Below, one piece after another: positions 9,685 through 20,765 of a DNA stretch of 64,000 nt. The stretch is taken from assembly GCA_030052745.1 (NCBI GenBank), contig JANBVO010000002.1, forward strand, positions 620,001-684,000. Reading direction: 5' to 3'. Origin of the DNA: Pleurostoma richardsiae (lineage: Eukaryota; Ascomycota; Sordariomycetes; Calosphaeriales; Pleurostomataceae). The translations under genes were made by a program, and so were the position numbers. The notes under the pieces were generated by a model. It had not been told where the DNA came from and ran no database searches. It saw nothing but the letters and a program-made list of their open reading frames with translations. The first letter of the stretch is position 1. Each line of letters starts with the position of its first letter.

Positions 9685-11813
9685 CTATTCCAGTCCATAT
9701 CTCGCGAAGAGGTTCTTCTCCTGAATCCAGATGCGGTACGACTTCCCCTTGTAGTAGAATAGGACGGTACTCGCGTATACCACAACGTTGATAGCCGCAA
9801 CTAAAGGTGAAGGTCAGTTTCTTTTCCTCAGAGAGATGGCAAGAGGGGCAGAAAAGTTGACAACGTACTAATAAAATACACCGTCATCATGCCATTGAGG
9901 TCCACCCAGTCGTTGATAAACCAGCTCCACGCCCAGGCGAGCGTGCTCTTCCACACCGAGATGGTGATCATCAGCTCGCCCGCAAGCTCCTTGTGGCAGT
10001 CGATCGCGTACGTCATGGACAGGTTGGCGCCCATCTGCGCGCCGGTGGACAAGACGCCGAAGCCGAAGATGGGACCGAACCAGTGTGTCTTGTAGTAGTA
10101 GCAAGGGCCGGAAATCGCGACGCCCGCGAAGGTCAGAAAGCATGCGACGGCGGCGATGGGAAGGCGCATCTCGGGCTCGCGCACTCCGTTGTTCCGGCGC
10201 GTGTAGTAGGTCGCGATCTGGTCGCCGAGGGGTCCACAAAGATAGGTACCGACCATGCTATAAAAGAAGTCCACGTCAGCGCCAGCTACTTTCGTGATGG
10301 ATGACCGCGTGGGGTGGCAAACCTTCCGATGAAAGGGGATAGGAAGATAAGACCCTGAGCTCCGGATCCGAAGGCGTACGGCCTATACTTGGTTAGATCT
10401 TCTTATCTTCTTTGTCCTGTTATGGGCAACTCACGGGGGAGCAAACAGTTGCGCAACGGTCAGAGCCAGAACGACGTTCCAGCAAAGAGACATTCCGTAA
10501 ACTATGGTGGCCCAGAAGATTGTGGGACTGCGTCGAACACAGTTAGAGATGCTTCCTGAAAACAGTGGCTTGTGTAACTACTCACTAGCATATCAGTATG
10601 ACTGGTCTAAGAAACGCCTTCTTAAACGAGATGTCGTTGTTGATGTATGACGGGTGGAAAGGATAGAGCGTCCAGGCATAGGAGTGCTTAGGCACCTCAG
10701 CGGTGCCGGTCTCGGCATCAGATACGGATTGTGATGCCTGTGTTGATTTTTCAGTTGGTGCTCCCTCAGTCTTCTCAATTGCGGTAGCAGGCTCTGTGCC
10801 CGCAGAGTTAAGTGCTGAGGAACGACTAATGCTGGGACGAGAGCCGTAGTAAGCCGTCTCAGGCATAGTAAAGAAGATCGAGATGAAGAGCACGAAGATG
10901 GCAATAGCCAGAATGTAGAATGCCCTGGATTAGAACCATCAGCACTCGTTTTTGCGTCTGCATGACCGGGATTGATAACGCACCAACTCATCCCGATACT
11001 CTGGATGATATAGGCAGAAACGACCGGACCGAGTTCGTTTCCACCCAGGATGGACAACCCATATATAGAGATCTTCTCGCCACGATCATGGAGGAAGAAC
11101 ATGTCAGTGATTGTGCTGGGTACGATGGCCTCGATGGGGCCAGCGAAGAACCCAGCAAACGCTCTACCGACGAAGAAAGATGCAAATGACTTCTTGGCGG
11201 CTCTAGAAACAAAAGTGGTCAGATTGATGCATCGACGAGTTGTTTCCAGTGCAAGTTGACATACACGGCGCACCAGATGCATCCGACGCCCATGGTAAGG
11301 GTCGAGAAGAGGAGGACAGGGCGTCTGCCGTACTTGACAGAGACGGGCTGTTATCGAAGTGCGTCAGCATGGTTTATAATCTGGGATGGCAATGCACAAC
11401 GCACCATAAGAAACCACGTTGCTATTCCGGACATGAACAGTGCAATGGCTGCCGACCACGACAGGCGCGTAATGGACACGCCGAAGAAGGCGGCCTGCTG
11501 CACCATTCCTCCAGACATCATGGGACCGATAAAACTTCCAAGGAATGTATACCCGAGTCCGTTCACGAATACCTAAATCCAGTCAGTCTCTCCGTTTCCA
11601 GCATCATCACACAAAGAGCTTCCTTAATGGCTTGCTTACTATCCATTTTTTTACCACTGACCACCGGAGAGGGTCGTTCGGGTCTGTCAGAGACGGCTGC
11701 GGAACGAGGAGGATGCGGCCATCTCCTTTCTTGGCATGTTGAAGAGTGTGAATGTACTCGCTCTGGTCCTCGTCGATGAGCACCTCAGTGCCGGGAACCA
11801 CGACGGTAGCCAT
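9685..11813 (-). CDS. MFS transporter, 546 aa, nine exons
   Basis: I placed the exons at 11813-11640, 11572-11405, 11347-11265, 11202-10984, 10924-10586, 10527-10435, 10382-10323, 10257-9869 and 9800-9685; all eight introns are GT-AG and the sum is 547 codons. The protein starts MATVVVPGTEVLIDEDQ and carries the DPLRWS sequence seen before helix 1 in fungal drug:proton antiporter-like transporters. It then shows the loop motif PVSVKYGRRPVLL, twelve hydrophobic stretches, and a long hydrophilic central loop (TEPATAIEKTEGAPTEK region) between the two halves. It ends FARYGLE. It is a plasma-membrane carrier for small organic molecules; the substrate is unknown. It sits head to head with the Baeyer-Villiger-type gene and shares a 630-base promoter region with it, which suggests co-expression and a role in moving the substrate or product of that enzyme. 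Confidence 0.85.
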
Positions 11814-12446
11814 CGGGATTCGGTAAACCAGGTCTACGACAGGATCACCGTCGGATTACCGTGTAGAAAGGATATCTGGTAAAATGACTACTGCAGAAGA
11901 GAAGCAGGACAAGCAAGGGTGTTCCTAGCGAGGTTGCACTCTAGAACTTGTCAAGATCTTGACGGCCCGGACTGATGCTGGGGGTTGGACGGTCTTCTTA
12001 TTCCCGTCCAAGAACCACAGCTTTGGGACAAAGCGGACAGTTACCAGGCCCATGGATCCCGACACAGAGCCGTTGGCCACCGCTAAGGGCCTATCTCGAC
12101 AACATTGGCGCTAAGGGAGCCATCCGAGATAGGCCACGATAAGCAAGCAGGGGTCCGGTCCGGGACATGGCTAAAAGGGGTTCGCCCAACGAGTCTCCAA
12201 TGTTGAGATACGAGATACAGCGCAGGGGCCGGGGTGGGGCTGATATGATACAAAAAGCTAAGGTCGGGGCTTCACCTTTTGCGGACGGTGAGGTATGAGC
12301 CGAGTGCATGTGCTGTCGAAAGGTCGCCTAATTACAACTTGCTAAGAAAGCTAAGGGCTCGTCTGAAGGCAATCGGCGACCTGTCACGCCTGCGATCAAG
12401 ACCTCATCCAGATCTTCGCTACCGTTGTTAGAAGCAGCAGAGCACC
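11814..12446. promoter_or_regulatory. Divergent promoter region between the MFS and monooxygenase genes
   Basis: About 630 bases between two start codons pointing away from each other, so both promoters must lie here. I cannot pick out a regulator site with confidence. The arrangement is the main evidence for joint control. Confidence 0.55.
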
Positions 12447-14481
12447 ATGTTCAAGTCCCTCTTCCCATCCTCCGGGTCAACCCCCGCCCCAGCGTTCACA
12501 TGCAAGGACTCGCCTATCGAGAACCACAGGCCTCTCAAGGTCAGAGTTATCGGGGCCGGCTTCTCAGGCGTCTACCTGGGAATCCGAATCCCCCAAAGGC
12601 TGCGCAATATTGATCTTCAGATCTTCGAGAAGAACTCGGGAATGGGAGGCACCTGGTGGGAGAACCGATATCCCGGATGTGCCTGTGACATACCGTGTAA
12701 GACTGCCTGCGCTCTGATGAGAAAAAAATGACAAAAAAGACTGACACGCCTTCTTCAGCCCACTCCTACCAGTACAGCTTTGAGTCGAACAAGGCTTGGT
12801 CTGGCTTCTATGCTCCGTCCAAGGAGATCTGCGAGTACATCCAGAAGGTGGCGGACAAGTACGGCGTCCCTCGGTTTGTAAAGCTCAACCACAAAGTCAT
12901 GAGCTGCACCTGGGACGACACCTCCAAGAAATGGTAAGCTAGCAAGCCGCCCATATATTCTCTACTCCTTCAAGTGTGAGGGACAGAGCGGCTGGCGTAT
13001 GACTGATACATCCGGACCTCAAGGCACATCACTGTCCAGCGGACCGAAACAGGGGAGACATTCGAAGAAGACGCCGACATTGTGATCGCGGCGCGGGGAA
13101 ACCTCAATGAGTTCAAATGGCCCGACATCAAGGGTTTTGAGAGCTTCAAGGGCAAGAAAATGCATTCTGCAGCTTGGGACGACAGGTAAGCGAGGCCTTC
13201 AAGAACGTCCCCGTCACATATGAGTTACTAAACCGAACTTTGCAGCTATGATTTCAGCGGCAAGAGAGTCGGCGTCATCGGCGGTGGATCGAGCTCCATC
13301 CAGATCGTGCCGGAGTTGCAAAAGCTCGAGGGCATACACCTAAGCTGTTTTGTCAGAAGCAAAGTCTGGATCTCGAACCGATTTGGCGACCATCTGATGA
13401 CCCAGATGGGCCTTGACCCCAGTCAGCTCGAGTGTAAGTTAACAAGCTCAAGTGGCCCAACGCCGAGACATGTCTAACAACCTGTCGGTCAGTCACGGAG
13501 GAGCAGCTGCGGGAGTTTGCAACCGACCCGGCCGCATACCAGAAGTTCCGCAAGATGATTGAAGACGACGGCAACATGGTCCACTACTCCACCAAGAAGG
13601 GGTCCGAGATGCAGAAGATGTTCGTGGACATGTTCTCCGAGATTACCCTGAAGCGCTTGGAGAAGAAGCCGGAGCTGCTGGAGTACTTCTCCCCGACCTT
13701 TGGCGTCGGGTGCCGCAGACTCACGCCGGGGCCCGGCTACCTTGAAGCACTCGTGCAAGACAACGTCGACTTCATCTCCGACACCATCGCAGCCATCGAC
13801 GAGAAAGGGGTCGTGCTGGAGGGCGGCCGCCGCGTTGACGTCGACGTTCTCGCCTGTGCGACCGGCTTCAACACGACTTCAGTGCCGCCGTTTCCCGTCA
13901 CCGGGAAGCACGGCGAGACGCTGGCGAAGAAGTTCAACCCGTATCCCCAGACGTACCTGGCCATCGGGGTGGACGACTTCCCCAACTACTTCACCATGCT
14001 GGGTCCCAACGCGGGTATCGGCGCCGGGTCCATGACGGTGCTCCTCGAGGCGCAGGGCGACTACATCGTCAAGTGCATCCGCAAGCTCCAGAAGGAGGAC
14101 TACGTGAGCATGGCGCCCAAGGCGGCGCGAGTCAAGGACTTCAGCGACTACGTCGGCGAGTACTTCAAGGACACGGTCTACGCCGGCGACTGCAAGAGCT
14201 GGTACAAGACGGGCGGCGGGCGCGGGGACAGGATCTCGGCGCTGTGGCCCGGCAGCATCCTGCACCTGATGGAGGCGCTGCGGGCGCCGCGGTGGGAGGA
14301 CTTTGAGTGGGAGAGCAACGAGGAGAACAGGCTGCGGTGGCTGGGCAACGGGTGGAGCGAGTGCCTGCTGCCGGGGGGTGGAGATCCGAGCTGGTATCTC
14401 AACAAGGAGGCGGTCGACATTCCCCCAGAGGGGCGGCCGGAGGACGACCCCAGGTACAGGATTAGGCCCTTCTCGCACTGA
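12447..14481 (+). CDS. Baeyer-Villiger-type flavin monooxygenase, 587 aa
   Basis: Exons 12447-12696, 12759-12933, 13024-13185, 13246-13433 and 13493-14481 join to 588 codons including stop. The FAD Rossmann motif reads [13 protein letters not shown] near residue 34, followed by [13 protein letters not shown]. The family fingerprint FxGxxxHxxxW appears as [11 protein letters not shown], and the NADPH motif as [10 protein letters not shown]. The late motif [11 protein letters not shown] is also typical. These enzymes insert oxygen next to a ketone to give an ester or lactone, or oxidise heteroatoms, using FAD and NADPH. Length and motif order match fungal type I Baeyer-Villiger enzymes in secondary-metabolite or degradative gene groups. 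Substrate unknown. The last exon is clearly GC-rich and has long antisense open frames, which I treat as shadows. Confidence 0.9.
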
Positions 14482-14910
14482 AATTAAACTTTCCTTGGCT
14501 TGCTGCATGCACACTAGTTGACTCCGCACGCTATCTGCATCCCAATCCTTAGCGAGCGGGCAGGGGGCTGCTTCGGCACAGTTCAGCCGATGGCTTATCT
14601 GTGGGGTTGATGCAGCTGAGAGCCTGGGACTGACGAGGGGGTTCTGGGGGTTCGGCACGAGCCCGGGTCCCTCGTGTTACGTGTTGGTATCTGCAATGAA
14701 GGTGCGCCCCTGTGCCGGCGCCGATGGTGTGCTATAACGCGTGCCGGGACTCAGGAGCAGTCTGGCTTCCGATCCTCACCATGTCACTCTTATAATCCGA
14801 TTCGTCTCACCGTCCTGAGTCGGCTGTGGTTTCGTTGCGATAGCCAAACCTCGACGGTCTCGTCCTCATTCTCTTCGTATCTGTTCTCGCTTGCGATAAC
14901 CACAGTCACA
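14482..14910. other. Intergenic: monooxygenase 3' end and cupin promoter
   Basis: About 430 bases. An open frame extends upstream of the cupin start but has no ATG and a low-quality product, so it is read as leader sequence. Confidence 0.55.
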
Positions 14911-15564
14911 ATGTTGTCCTTCCTGACAGCGGCGCCCCCGCCTCGAACCAACAGCGCGGCGGACAACCCCATCATCTACGAGGATGGCCGGGCCTCGCTG
15001 GCCTTCCGTAACCCGGGCTCGGAGTACCTGATGACGCACGTGCTGCCGCCGACGACGGAGGAGCACGGCATCTCCGTGATCCAGCCGCCGTTCCACTACC
15101 ACATATACCAGGACGAGTTCTTTCACGTGCAGTCCGGCAGCGGGCACTTCTTCCGCGGGACATCGCCCAAGCCCTTCGCGACGCTGACCAGCGAGCCGGG
15201 CGGGCAGTCGACGGCCATGGTCAAGGCCGGCAACTACCACCGGTTCGAGAACGCGACCAAGGACACGCCGCTGGTGGTGGACATCCACCTGGCGCCCGAG
15301 GACTTCGAGAACGAGCAGCGCTTCTTCCGCAACTTCTTCGGCTACCTCAACGACTGCAAGCGGGCCAAGACGGCGCCCAGCTTCTTCCAGCTCATGGTGT
15401 TCCTGGAGAGCGCCGACACGCCGCTGGCGGTGCCGCTGCCGTGGCACTGGCTGGGCAAGGTGGCCAGCCGGATCCTGCTGTTCGCTGCGGCGGGATGGGG
15501 GAAGTGGGTGCTGGGGTACAAGACGTGCTATCCGGAGTACTACGAAGAGGGTAAGGGGAGGTAG
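14911..15564 (+). CDS. Cupin-fold (RmlC-like) protein, 217 aa
   Basis: The start ATG at 14911 is the first in this frame. It gives MLSFLTAAPPPRTNSAADNP, followed by a single cupin domain. PFHYHIYQDEFFHVQSGSG near residues 60-80 matches cupin motif 1 (two His, one Glu), and the stretch through NYHRFENA near 110-115 matches motif 2. This suggests a metal-binding beta barrel. The C-terminal third is helical and hydrophobic (SRILLFAAAGWGKWVLGY), which may touch a membrane. Small cupins of this shape occur in fungal metabolite gene groups as isomerases, decarboxylases or dioxygenases. The reaction cannot be named from sequence. It lies on the same strand as the monooxygenase, 430 bases downstream, and no intron is visible. 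Confidence 0.8.
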   Translation: MLSFLTAAPPPRTNSAADNPIIYEDGRASLAFRNPGSEYLMTHVLPPTTEEHGISVIQPPFHYHIYQDEFFHVQSGSGHFFRGTSPKPFATLTSEPGGQSTAMVKAGNYHRFENATKDTPLVVDIHLAPEDFENEQRFFRNFFGYLNDCKRAKTAPSFFQLMVFLESADTPLAVPLPWHWLGKVASRILLFAAAGWGKWVLGYKTCYPEYYEEGKGR

Positions 15565-16275
15565 AGAGACCGTCCCAGCTTACTGGAACATGTGAGGCCG
15601 GGCAGCAGCTGCAGAGAGAGCTTAATCGAAGAAGTCCACCTGAATTACCTACCTACCTTACCTACCCGCATACCTGAGACAGCCTGAATACCCACGTAAC
15701 CTAGCGCTATAATCAACGCCGTCGTTGCCAATCCTTTTCTAGGCTCGCTAGCTGTTAGCGGACATAGTTCGGCATGATAAACACCTGGCGATATCATTTA
15801 GCCTGGATGAGCCCATTGACGCTATGAAAGAGCCTGAGATAACGGAGGCCAGACTAAACATTTGTACCAGGAGACTGGAACGGTACGGAGTAACGAGTAC
15901 GGAATAGAGGGTCACATTTGCATCCCTCCTCCTTCGGCTCGAGCACCTCGGCAAGGAGCCTGGTCTATCAGAGAGAGAAAAAGGGTGCGACAGCCGAGCG
16001 CGTAGGAGCCGTTTTCCAGCGTTGGTGCGGCACCGAGGAAACCCATCCGTACCCTGCGATTTAGACGGACTGATCGTTAATGCACGACCGCTGTTGAGTC
16101 AACGTCAGGTCAAAAGGGTTCTGAACGGGGCGAAACCACGACGAAGCGGATGATTGATTCTCTCGATATAATCGCCACATCGCCCAAAAACGGGCTGCTC
16201 CTATCATCTCTTCTCACCACTACGCATAGCAATTAGTTTGAGTTCTTGAGTTAAGCAGACAGCACAAACCCCGCC
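15565..16275. other. Intergenic with a short TACC-rich tract
   Basis: About 710 bases between two same-strand genes. Positions about 15645-15672 hold a run of TACC/TACCT units, a simple repeat. The remainder is the promoter of the formamidase-like gene. No gene seen. Confidence 0.55.
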
Positions 16276-17271
16276 ATGTCCGCCGAGACTTTCTCAGCCA
16301 TCCCCTGGGTTGCCACGCCCGCCGCCACCTCATCGGACACCAGCATCGGATGGTCCAAGCAGAGCGTGCCCTACATCTCCGGGGGAACTCGCCTGCAAAC
16401 CCTCGACATCTGGATCCCTGCCACGGAGTCCACCAGCAGCAGCGCCCCTCCCCCTGGCTCTGTCCCCGCGATCCCGGGGCCATGGGTCATCTACATCCAC
16501 GGCGGCGCCTGGCGCGACCCCCTGGTTGACTCCTCGTCCTTCGCCGCCACGGCGCAGAATCTCCTGCGCAAGGCGTCCGTGCCCGGCGGGCCCAAGTTCG
16601 CCGGCCTCGCCTCCCTGAACTACAACCTGTCGCCGCACCCGCTCCACCCCACCCACCCCGCGCCGCCCGCCGACCCATCCCAGGCCCCGGATCCGGCGCG
16701 CACGGCCAAGCACCCGGACCACATCGCCGACGTGCTCGCCGCGCTGGCCTACCTGCAGGGAAGCCTCGGGGTCGCGCAGGACTACGTGCTATCGGGCCAC
16801 AGCTGCGGCGCCACGCTGGCGTTCCAGGTGGTGATGGACCGGGAGCAGTGGGGGCTAGGCCCCAATGCACCGGCGGCCGTGAAGCCGCGGGTCATACTAG
16901 GCCTGAACGGGCTGTATGACCTGGTCAAATTTCTGCGCGCGCCGGACGAGTCGCATGCGAAGCTGGCTCCGCTCTACGAGGCATTCACGCGGAACGCGTT
17001 CGGTGATGAGGAGGCAACGTGGGAGCAGGTGTGCCCCGGGTCAGTAACGGACTGGGACGCGGAGTGGCCGGAGGCAGAGAAGGTGGTGCTGGTGCAGAGC
17101 AAGGAGGATACCCTGGTGCCGTACTCACAGCTGGAGGCTATGAGGGAGGGCTTGAAGACCAGTAAGGCAGAGCTTGCAGAGTCAGAGGCTTCAGGAGACC
17201 ATAACGGGTTATGGCAAGCCGGAGACAGGCTGGCGGATATCATAGAGAGTATACTGAAGGAGTGGAAATGA
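16276..17271 (+). CDS. bna7: Kynurenine formamidase-like alpha/beta hydrolase, 331 aa
   Basis: An alpha/beta hydrolase with the oxyanion motif HGGAW (as YIHGGAWRDPLVD, residues about 74-86), the nucleophile elbow GHSCGA near 173-178, and a final catalytic histidine in SGDHNGLWQ near 310. This layout matches fungal kynurenine formamidase (BNA7), which removes the formyl group of N-formylkynurenine in tryptophan breakdown and NAD synthesis. The family also contains relatives that act on other amides or esters. A general cytosolic enzyme would be expected to stand alone, but here it is inside a run of oxidative genes, so it may be a specialised paralogue. An insertion rich in proline (HPLHPTHPAPPADPSQ) lies near residues 120-140. 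No introns; ATG 16276 has a good context. Confidence 0.8.
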   Translation: MSAETFSAIPWVATPAATSSDTSIGWSKQSVPYISGGTRLQTLDIWIPATESTSSSAPPPGSVPAIPGPWVIYIHGGAWRDPLVDSSSFAATAQNLLRKASVPGGPKFAGLASLNYNLSPHPLHPTHPAPPADPSQAPDPARTAKHPDHIADVLAALAYLQGSLGVAQDYVLSGHSCGATLAFQVVMDREQWGLGPNAPAAVKPRVILGLNGLYDLVKFLRAPDESHAKLAPLYEAFTRNAFGDEEATWEQVCPGSVTDWDAEWPEAEKVVLVQSKEDTLVPYSQLEAMREGLKTSKAELAESEASGDHNGLWQAGDRLADIIESILKEWK

Positions 17272-18062
17272 ACGATGAGCTGGCCAATATGTGCAGTTGG
17301 AACATCTCAGAACATGTCTACGGTATACAGGCATCTTCAGACTCCCATATCACAGTTCACAACCAGCATAACCAGATAGGACCAGTTCCAAGCCCTCTGT
17401 TCGTTGCTGAATACGGGTCTCCTGGACCTGACCCATTACGCAAGAAATACTCGGAACTTGCCACAATTCGATTCAAAGACTATTCGGGTACGACACCTCG
17501 TAACAGCTTACTTCTAGGCCGCAATAGTGTTTCTAGATAAGTGATCAACTGTCTCCTCCAGTATGTAATGCAATAGATAAGTCAGTAACAGCCTAATGCC
17601 CAGGAAAGGCTCGGAAAGTACCCCCTCTGATAAGAGTCCGGAGTAGTCTAGCTGCCTCGGCACCTTATCTCAACTCGTTTAAGCTTAAGAACGGAATAAG
17701 CTTAGCTGTAAGGCTGGTGTCACTCCGTCAAAGCGACAAAGCATGATTGAACTGAAGCCTATGCTAAGAGAGATAAGGTGCTAAATGCTCCTGAACCGGG
17801 CCGACCCCAACAGAGCCTGGACTCTTCCGTGAGGAATTCGCAACCTTTGCGGGTAGATAACAGGCGAGAAACCCAATTATGCCCCATGTCCTGTTTATTA
17901 CCGACTATTAGAAGAAATACTATGCTTGACTTTATCCCAATTACACCAACCTTTCGGATAGACCAAGTCGTCGGACCGGCACCTATCAGACACCTATTAT
18001 AACCTCTTACCAGTACTGCTTCAGTATAGTCTCTCCACGGAGCACAGGGCACTGAACCGACA
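17272..18062. other. Intergenic: formamidase 3' end and monooxygenase promoter
   Basis: About 790 bases with only short, unconvincing frames on both strands. It should contain the terminator of the upstream gene and the promoter of the downstream one. Confidence 0.55.
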
Positions 18063-19364
18063 ATGACAGTCTCAAACACCCCTTCACCGGAAAAGCCTTT
18101 CTCCGTCGCCATCATCGGCGGTGGCCTGGGCGGCGTCGTCCTCGGTATCGGTCTGCAGCAGCAGAACGTGCCATTCCACATCTACGAGGCCGCTGCAACC
18201 TTCGGCGAGATCGGCGCCGGCGTCGCCTTTGGGCCCAATTCGGTCCGTGCGCTCGGCCTGATATCGCCCGCCCTGCTCGAGGCGTACCTGCGTCATGCTA
18301 CTATGAACGAGGCGCCCGAGCTGTTCAAGACGTTTTTGCAGTTCCGCAAAGGCACAGGCGAGCTGGGCCCCCCAGGTGGGCACCTGTTCGACATCCGCGG
18401 CGGCGAGCAAGCGCTCAGCAGGACTGGCCTGCCGACGCGGTGCTGCATACACCGCGCTAGGTTCCTCGACGAGATCGTCAAGCTGCTGCCGGCGGGGAGT
18501 GCCACGTTCGGCAGATCGCTAGTCGAGATTGTGGACGAGCCCGATGGCGGGTACCTACTGAAGTTCGCGAACGGGTCAACCGCAACGGCGAGTGTAGTTG
18601 TGGGGTGCGACGGCATCCGGAGTCCAACTCGGCAGCACATTCACGGCAAGGATGCAAAGCCCGTGTATGCACATGAATATGCGTACCGCGCATTCGTGCC
18701 GCGAGCCGCGTACGAAGAAGCTTTAGGAGTGGAGCTTGCCGGCAATGGACAGATCTACGTTGGCCAGGGGGGCTATATCATCACATATCCTGTTGAGCAC
18801 GGGACATGGGTCAACATGGTTGCTGCTAGAAACACTCCGGGGAGCAGCTGGGACCTCGGGGCCTGGCAAGCACCTTCAACGACGGAGGACATCCTGAAGG
18901 ACTTTGAGGGCTGGCATCCCACGGTCATCAAACTCCTGATCGATCACGGAACACAGAATAAATGGGCATTGTTCGACAACAAACACAAGGAAAAGTACTG
19001 CAAGGGTCGGATATGTCTCCTTGGCGACGCAGCTCATGCCACCACACCGCACCTCGGGGCTGGAGCGGGAATGGCGATGGAGGACTCATATATTCTCAGC
19101 AACTTGCTCGGGGATTGCCAGTCCCTAGATGACGTTGAGAGGGCTTTCGAGGCGTACGACTATATGCGTCGACCCAGGAGTCAGGAGCTCGTCAGGCTGA
19201 GCCGGTTGAGCGGATTAACCTACTCTTTCCATGATGAGAACGTAAAGAACGACGTGGAGAAATTGCAGCGGGAGTTCCAGAAGAGATACGACTGGCTCTG
19301 GGACGCGGACCTAAAGGAACATCTGGAGAAAGCAAGGGAGTTCATCCCAACTGGTAAAAGCTGA
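18063..19364 (+). CDS. Salicylate hydroxylase-like FAD monooxygenase, 433 aa
   Basis: A single-exon group A flavin monooxygenase. The FAD-binding GxGxxG is in VAIIGGGLGGVVLGIGL near residues 15-31. The DG motif is VVGCDGIRSPTR near 180-190, and the GD motif RICLLGDAAHATTPHLGAG is near 316-334. FGPNSVRAL after the first FAD motif is typical of salicylate hydroxylase relatives. Such enzymes hydroxylate an aromatic acid with NAD(P)H and oxygen, often with loss of the carboxylate (salicylate to catechol). Length is normal for the family and all key motifs are intact, so it is probably active. Substrate specificity inside this large family cannot be told. Its position after the tannase, cupin and formamidase-like genes fits breakdown of an aromatic acid. 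Confidence 0.85.
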   Translation: MTVSNTPSPEKPFSVAIIGGGLGGVVLGIGLQQQNVPFHIYEAAATFGEIGAGVAFGPNSVRALGLISPALLEAYLRHATMNEAPELFKTFLQFRKGTGELGPPGGHLFDIRGGEQALSRTGLPTRCCIHRARFLDEIVKLLPAGSATFGRSLVEIVDEPDGGYLLKFANGSTATASVVVGCDGIRSPTRQHIHGKDAKPVYAHEYAYRAFVPRAAYEEALGVELAGNGQIYVGQGGYIITYPVEHGTWVNMVAARNTPGSSWDLGAWQAPSTTEDILKDFEGWHPTVIKLLIDHGTQNKWALFDNKHKEKYCKGRICLLGDAAHATTPHLGAGAGMAMEDSYILSNLLGDCQSLDDVERAFEAYDYMRRPRSQELVRLSRLSGLTYSFHDENVKNDVEKLQREFQKRYDWLWDADLKEHLEKAREFIPTGKS

Positions 19365-19846
19365 TAGCTGTCAACCGCGACAGCGTACAAGGCCTCCATG
19401 ACTTCACATAGCTGAGAACGGAGAATCAAGCTCTTTACACCTTATTACCTGACATATTGACTTGTAAGTCATGTCTTAATCCATCCAGGCTCGGATACAG
19501 TCAGTCTTAACAGCCTGAATACCCACCTAAGCAATAACCCGCAGCCCTGAATCAGGTCTTAGTGAGGCTCCGAAATAGTGCATACGTAGGTAGTTGAACG
19601 GACCCATATTGTTACTATGAGCTGAACAGCGGCTTACTCCGGGCTATGGATATAGCTCACGCCCATGGCTACGTTGTCGCTCACACCGGGCAATGTCTCT
19701 GGTCTTGCCCAACGGATCCCTTACAAGCCAGAACTGACTTGATATACCGTGCTTGAAGTATCCAAGATATAATTCGTGAACAGAAACCGAACAAGGAACA
19801 AAAAGTACAGCCAACTTTTCCGTCCAAGAGCCTGAAGTTTAACCCA
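19365..19846. other. Intergenic: two convergent 3' ends
   Basis: About 480 bases between the monooxygenase gene and the truncated oxidoreductase, which face each other. Nothing else seen. Confidence 0.55.
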
Positions 19847-20765
19847 TCAGTAGACCAATTCTGGCAGAGCCTCATTTCCGTAGACGTCGGTCGACGTTGG
19901 GCGATAAGATTCCCACTGTTGATTTGCCAAAACGTCAGTCAACACTTGCTCCTCCACAATAAACTCCGCGGCAGGGATATTCTTCATGAGATCTTCGTCC
20001 TTGATCTTGGCTGCCTGAGGGCTGCTTGTTTTGGGTAGTTCAATGCCCTGTGACCAATTGAAAAAGTTGTCGCTGTCCCAAACCTTCTTGATACGCCGGA
20101 GCTCCTGATAGTTCATGCCATAGTATGACTTTTCGTGGACCTCCGGCTTGAGTGAGTCGTCAGGGAAGTTGATGAAGGTAGCCCCTCGTACCATGCTGTA
20201 GGGGGCCAATTTGGGCTTCATTTGGGTGAGAAACTTCCTCATGTCGAACTCCAGCCATTTTTCATCCCACTGGATCATGATGTAGGCGTGGTAAACGCAG
20301 CCACGCCAGCGGAAAGCAGTCGCCTCCCGTTTCGGTATGTTCGCGGCTCCGCCAGAGTGAATAAAGGTAACTTGCAGTGTGCCCGTTTCACCAGTGAACT
20401 GCGTTCGAAACCTTTCCATCTCCTGGCGGATGATTTGAGTAATTTCGGCGAACTTCTTCGGCTTGTCATTCTTCAACACAAAAGAGGTGTAGATCTGGTA
20501 TGTCCGGTTCGTTGGGAAAGACTTCTTGGTCTCCTCAATCCACTGCGCCGCAAGGGTCTCGTGAAGAAAGCGGGAGGATTTCTCCTCCAAGGATCGTTGT
20601 TTGAGTTGCTTCTTGAGCCCCTCGTGTTCGGGAAGGGCGGCCGGTAGTTTCCACTTGTCGATTTCTTGATCGAATGTTGCTCGGTTGCCATTATAATAGA
20701 CCAGGAATCGAACACCAAGATCGGACTCTTTCTTGTCGAGTTCGCACAGCCAGCTGCTGTCAATG
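19847..20765 (-). pseudogene. 5'-truncated berberine-bridge-type FAD oxidoreductase
   Basis: The minus-strand frame encodes about 305 residues from SSWLCELDKKESDLGVRFLV through the substrate-binding part to the C-terminal BBE motif YYGMNYQELRRIKKVWDSDN and NFFNWSQGI, then a ~65-residue tail ending ALPELVY. This matches the second half of fungal FAD-linked oxidoreductases of the berberine-bridge family. The first half, about 200 residues with the FAD-binding PCMH fold and its covalent-attachment site, is absent. I looked for it on the minus strand up to 21760 and found no fragment. The frame continues a short way upstream past a run of eight C (G on the plus strand) without an ATG that would restore a domain. 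The remaining half has no stop or shift. I read it as a gene remnant cut by rearrangement. A short translated product from an internal ATG near 20590 or 20690 is possible but could not bind FAD normally. Confidence 0.7.

Noticed and set aside
13879-14658. 259-codon minus-strand frame
   Set aside because: Antisense to the last exon of the Baeyer-Villiger-type gene; proline/valine/leucine-rich and without motifs.
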